From NCBI GenBank assembly GCA_964609625.1, contig CAZSRS010000022.1:1-61480 (forward strand): DNA of 61,480 bases. The letters are read 5' to 3'. How positions within the stretch are numbered: the first letter of the stretch is position 1; each line of letters begins with the position of its first letter. The position numbers and the translations under genes are program-made. Shown here one piece after another: positions 59,352-61,480 of the stretch. This DNA is from G963674665 sp964609625. Its GTDB lineage: Bacteria > Desulfobacterota > Desulfovibrionia > Desulfovibrionales > Desulfovibrionaceae. The notes beneath the pieces were generated by a model, which did not search any database, had not been told where the DNA came from, and saw only the letters and a program-made list of their open reading frames with translations.

Positions 59352-60832
59352 TGCCCCGAATCCAGCTCCTCGCCCGTGGCTTCGCGGATCAGATCACGGG
59401 GGCGGAAGCGGCGACCGTGGGCGTGAACCCGCTCACGCAGCCACTGCAGTAGGGGCTTGAAGTTGCCCTTGGCGAACAACCCTTCCTGTTCCCCGAGATC
59501 GCGCTCCGCGGCCGCAAAGAGCTGCGCCGCCATGATGTTCCCCAACGTGTACGTGGGGAAATACCCGAACAACCCCGCGGACCAATGCACGTCCTGCATC
59601 ACTCCGCTGGAGAAATCCGGCGGCGTGAGCCCCAGCAACTCCAGCATCTTGGCGTTCCACGCCTCGGGCAGGTCCGCGGGCTCCAATTCCCCGCGGAACA
59701 GGGCCAGCTCCAGTTCGAAGCGCAGGAGCACATGCAGGTTGTAGGTCACTTCGTCGGCATCCACGCGGATCAAGCCGGGGCGTACCTCGTTCACCGCCCT
59801 GAAGAAATACTCCAGGGAGACGCCCACCAGGGCCTGAAAACGTTCCCGCGCCTTGGGCAGGAAGTGTTTCCAGAAAGGTCGCGAGCGACCCACGATGTTT
59901 TCCCACAACCGCGACTGAGACTCGTGCACGCCCAGGGACACTGCCTGCCCCATGGGTGTGCCCCAGTTCTCGGCCAGCAGGCCCTGCTCGTACAGGGCGT
60001 GGCCTGTCTCGTGGATGGTGCTGAAAAAGGCCTCGCTGAAACACTGCTGGTTGAAGCGCGTAGTGATGCGCGAATCCTTGGGGCCGATGGTGGTGCTGAA
60101 GGGGTGGGCGGAAATGTCCATCCGGCCGGCCTTGAGGTCGTACCCCAGGGCACTGGCAGCGTGGAGGGCGAAGTCGCGCTGCGCCTCGATGGGGAATTCA
60201 CCCCTGAGCAGGGAGGCGTCCGGCTTGCGACGGGCACCCTTGATGCGCCCCAATAGCGCTGTGTTGGCCGTACGCAGGGTGGCGAAGACAGGCTCCAACC
60301 GCCTCGCGGTCTCGTCCGGCTCAAAGGCGTCCAGCAAGGCGTCATAGGGCTCTTCGACGTAACCCACGGCCTCGGCCTCCTCGCGTTTGAGCCGGAGCAG
60401 GCACTCCAAGTGGGGGAGGAAGCTCTGCCAATCGTTCTTGGGGCGCGCCTGCTCCCATACGGTCTCTGCCTCGGCCGCGGCCTTGGCCAAGGCCACGGCC
60501 AGATCGTGAGGGATCTTCACCGCGCGCTCATAATCGCGGCGCCATTCGCGCAGATTCACGGCCACGGCTCCGGTGGACGCGACTTCTTCGGCCAGGTGTG
60601 CGGCCTTGTCCAGGGCCTCGCCGCGGCGGGAATCCACCGCGCGTTCGTGGATCAGCCCGGCCAGTTGGGCCAGCATCTCGGTGCGGTGCTCGTGCCCCTT
60701 GGGCGGGATCATGGTCCGCTGGTCCCAGTGCAGGAGCGCGGCCATGGATTCATAGTTGGCGGATTCCCGGCTGTGCGTGACCAGCCAGTCATATGCTTCG
60801 TTCGGTGTACTCCAACTGGATGACGACGTCAT
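59303..60832 (-). CDS. M32 family metallocarboxypeptidase (carboxypeptidase Taq type)
   Basis: 509 residues, the usual length. Family motifs are all there: HPF (243-245), DSRITTRF (253-260), the zinc-binding HETGH (274-278), HESQSRLWEN (from 303), IRVDADEVTYNLHVLLRFE and FGYFPTYTLGN. It removes C-terminal amino acids in the cytosol using zinc or cobalt. Its stop lies in the right 63-bp repeat, so the C-terminal residues are kept after the cassette insertion. A MORN-repeat gene ends 15 bases upstream of its start. Confidence 0.95.
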   Translation of the reverse strand: MTSSSSWSTPNEAYDWLVTHSRESANYESMAALLHWDQRTMIPPKGHEHRTEMLAQLAGLIHERAVDSRRGEALDKAAHLAEEVASTGAVAVNLREWRRDYERAVKIPHDLAVALAKAAAEAETVWEQARPKNDWQSFLPHLECLLRLKREEAEAVGYVEEPYDALLDAFEPDETARRLEPVFATLRTANTALLGRIKGARRKPDASLLRGEFPIEAQRDFALHAASALGYDLKAGRMDISAHPFSTTIGPKDSRITTRFNQQCFSEAFFSTIHETGHALYEQGLLAENWGTPMGQAVSLGVHESQSRLWENIVGRSRPFWKHFLPKARERFQALVGVSLEYFFRAVNEVRPGLIRVDADEVTYNLHVLLRFELELALFRGELEPADLPEAWNAKMLELLGLTPPDFSSGVMQDVHWSAGLFGYFPTYTLGNIMAAQLFAAAERDLGEQEGLFAKGNFKPLLQWLRERVHAHGRRFRPRDLIREATGEELDSGHLISYLEKKAATVYGL

Positions 60833-60847
60833 GATCCTCTTCCGTGG

Positions 60848-61480
60848 TTATTGTTGGTTGGGGGTGGTCTCCTGGGGAGCCTGGCTGCCGGCGTCCTGGG
60901 ACTGGGGTACTTCTGAGGGTTGCGGTGCCTGGGGTACTTCGGGGACCATGGGCGTCTGGGGTGTGTGGGCGCTCCTGTGAGCCTCGCCCTGACTCAGGGT
61001 GCCTTGCTCCCATTGGCCCACGATCCGCGTGCCGTCGGCTTGGGTGTACTCGCCCTGGCCGTGGGGTTTGCCCTCGGAAAACTCTCCGGCGTAAACGCTG
61101 CCGTCGGCATAGGTCATGCTGCCGTTGCCGTGGGGCACATCCTTGAGGAACGCGCCTTCGTAGCGTGAACCGTCGGGCCAGGTATAGACGCCGTGCCCCT
61201 CGCGCCAGCCATCGACATAGGTGCCTTCGAAACGCTGGCCGTCGGGCGTGGTGTAGACGCACTCCCCGTGCTTGTTGTAACGCTTCCACCCGCCGGTGTA
61301 GACCTCCCCGCCTTCGTAACGCATGGAGCCGATGCCGTGCACGAAGTCGTCGGTGAAGTCGCCCTCGTAGCGTTCCCCGCTGGGGCGGGTGTAGACACCC
61401 TTGCCGTGGCGGAAGCCGTTGACGAAATCGCCTTCGTAGATGGAGCCGTTGGTCCAGCGCATGGTGCCCTTGCCGTGGGG
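60848..61480 (-). CDS. MORN-repeat protein, 5' end outside the window
   Basis: The frame is open to the window edge (at least 211 residues). Repeats of about 23 residues with the pattern G-x-Y-x-G-x-F/W and HGxG (for example NGSIYEGDFVNGFRHGKG and DGSRYEGAFLKDVPHGNG) fill the visible N-terminal part, followed by a Pro/Gln-rich tail (about the last 55 residues). MORN repeats mediate membrane or protein contact; no enzyme domain is visible in this portion. The true start is upstream, since the six codons beyond the ATG at 61462 continue a repeat (PHGKGT). Confidence 0.85.
   Translation of the reverse strand, partial: PHGKGTMRWTNGSIYEGDFVNGFRHGKGVYTRPSGERYEGDFTDDFVHGIGSMRYEGGEVYTGGWKRYNKHGECVYTTPDGQRFEGTYVDGWREGHGVYTWPDGSRYEGAFLKDVPHGNGSMTYADGSVYAGEFSEGKPHGQGEYTQADGTRIVGQWEQGTLSQGEAHRSAHTPQTPMVPEVPQAPQPSEVPQSQDAGSQAPQETTPNQQ

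Noticed and set aside
1..61480. CRISPR arrays, tRNA, rRNA and complete insertion sequences
   Set aside because: Looked for by eye on both strands; no regularly spaced repeats, cloverleaf or transposase were recognised.

Overview
The window looks like a chromosomal stretch of a GC-rich Gram-negative bacterium, most likely a deltaproteobacterium of the Desulfovibrionales type. This is inferred from the protein families, the gene style and the mixture of PilZ, sigma-54 and exosortase genes; no rRNA or other taxonomic marker is present. Its core is an exopolysaccharide (EPS) locus of the exosortase A (XrtA)/PEP-CTERM type, about 2.4-48.8 kb.

Layout. (1) 0.6-2.2 kb, plus strand: a GGDEF-PilZ protein and a small PilZ protein, so cyclic-di-GMP signalling borders the locus. 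(2) 36.7 to 2.5 kb, minus strand: a nearly unbroken run of EPS genes. Reading downstream from 36.7 kb it holds the PEP-CTERM TPR lipoprotein PrsT, a Wzz-type chain-length protein, a tyrosine autokinase, the XrtA-type AAA ATPase, a polysaccharide deacetylase, an XrtA-type glycosyltransferase, a FemAB-like protein and a Wzm/Wzt-type ABC exporter. Then come many GT4 glycosyltransferases, two alpha/alpha-toroid proteins (one fused to a glycosyltransferase), a DUF4091 protein, two sulfotransferases, a ligase, a second deacetylase, a second FemAB/GNAT-like protein and a secreted beta-helix protein. Many of these genes overlap by 1-13 bases, which suggests translational coupling. Two AT-rich stretches (about 5.8-7.4 and 9.8-11.4 kb) interrupt the run and contain a mosaic glycosyltransferase and decayed gene remnants. 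(3) 37.0-41.9 kb, plus strand: prsK-prsR-xrtA-epsI, a two-component system and the sorting protease. (4) 42-47 kb: two PEP-CTERM substrate genes, each with a canonical sigma-54 promoter and a shared upstream 18-bp element; a VAO-type flavin oxidase lies between them and a galE after them. (5) 47.4-48.8 kb, minus: the EpsB-type initiating sugar transferase.

Beyond 49 kb the genes are more general: a HAD phosphatase, a zinc-ribbon PilZ protein, a DUF4198 periplasmic protein behind a Fur-box-like palindrome, an FAD dehydrogenase, a large hybrid histidine kinase, an EamA transporter, an M32 carboxypeptidase and a truncated MORN-repeat protein. Between the EamA and carboxypeptidase genes sits a ~1.35-kb cassette carrying hicA-hicB and a third gene, bounded by perfect 63-bp direct repeats that rebuild the 3' ends of both host genes.

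How the parts may work together (inference): EpsB starts a lipid-linked glycan, the GT4 enzymes extend it, and acyl, sulfate and deacetylation enzymes modify it. Wzz, the kinase and the ABC pair control length and export. PrsK/PrsR with sigma-54 switch on the PEP-CTERM proteins, which XrtA then processes at the envelope. No Wza-type export protein is seen in the window.
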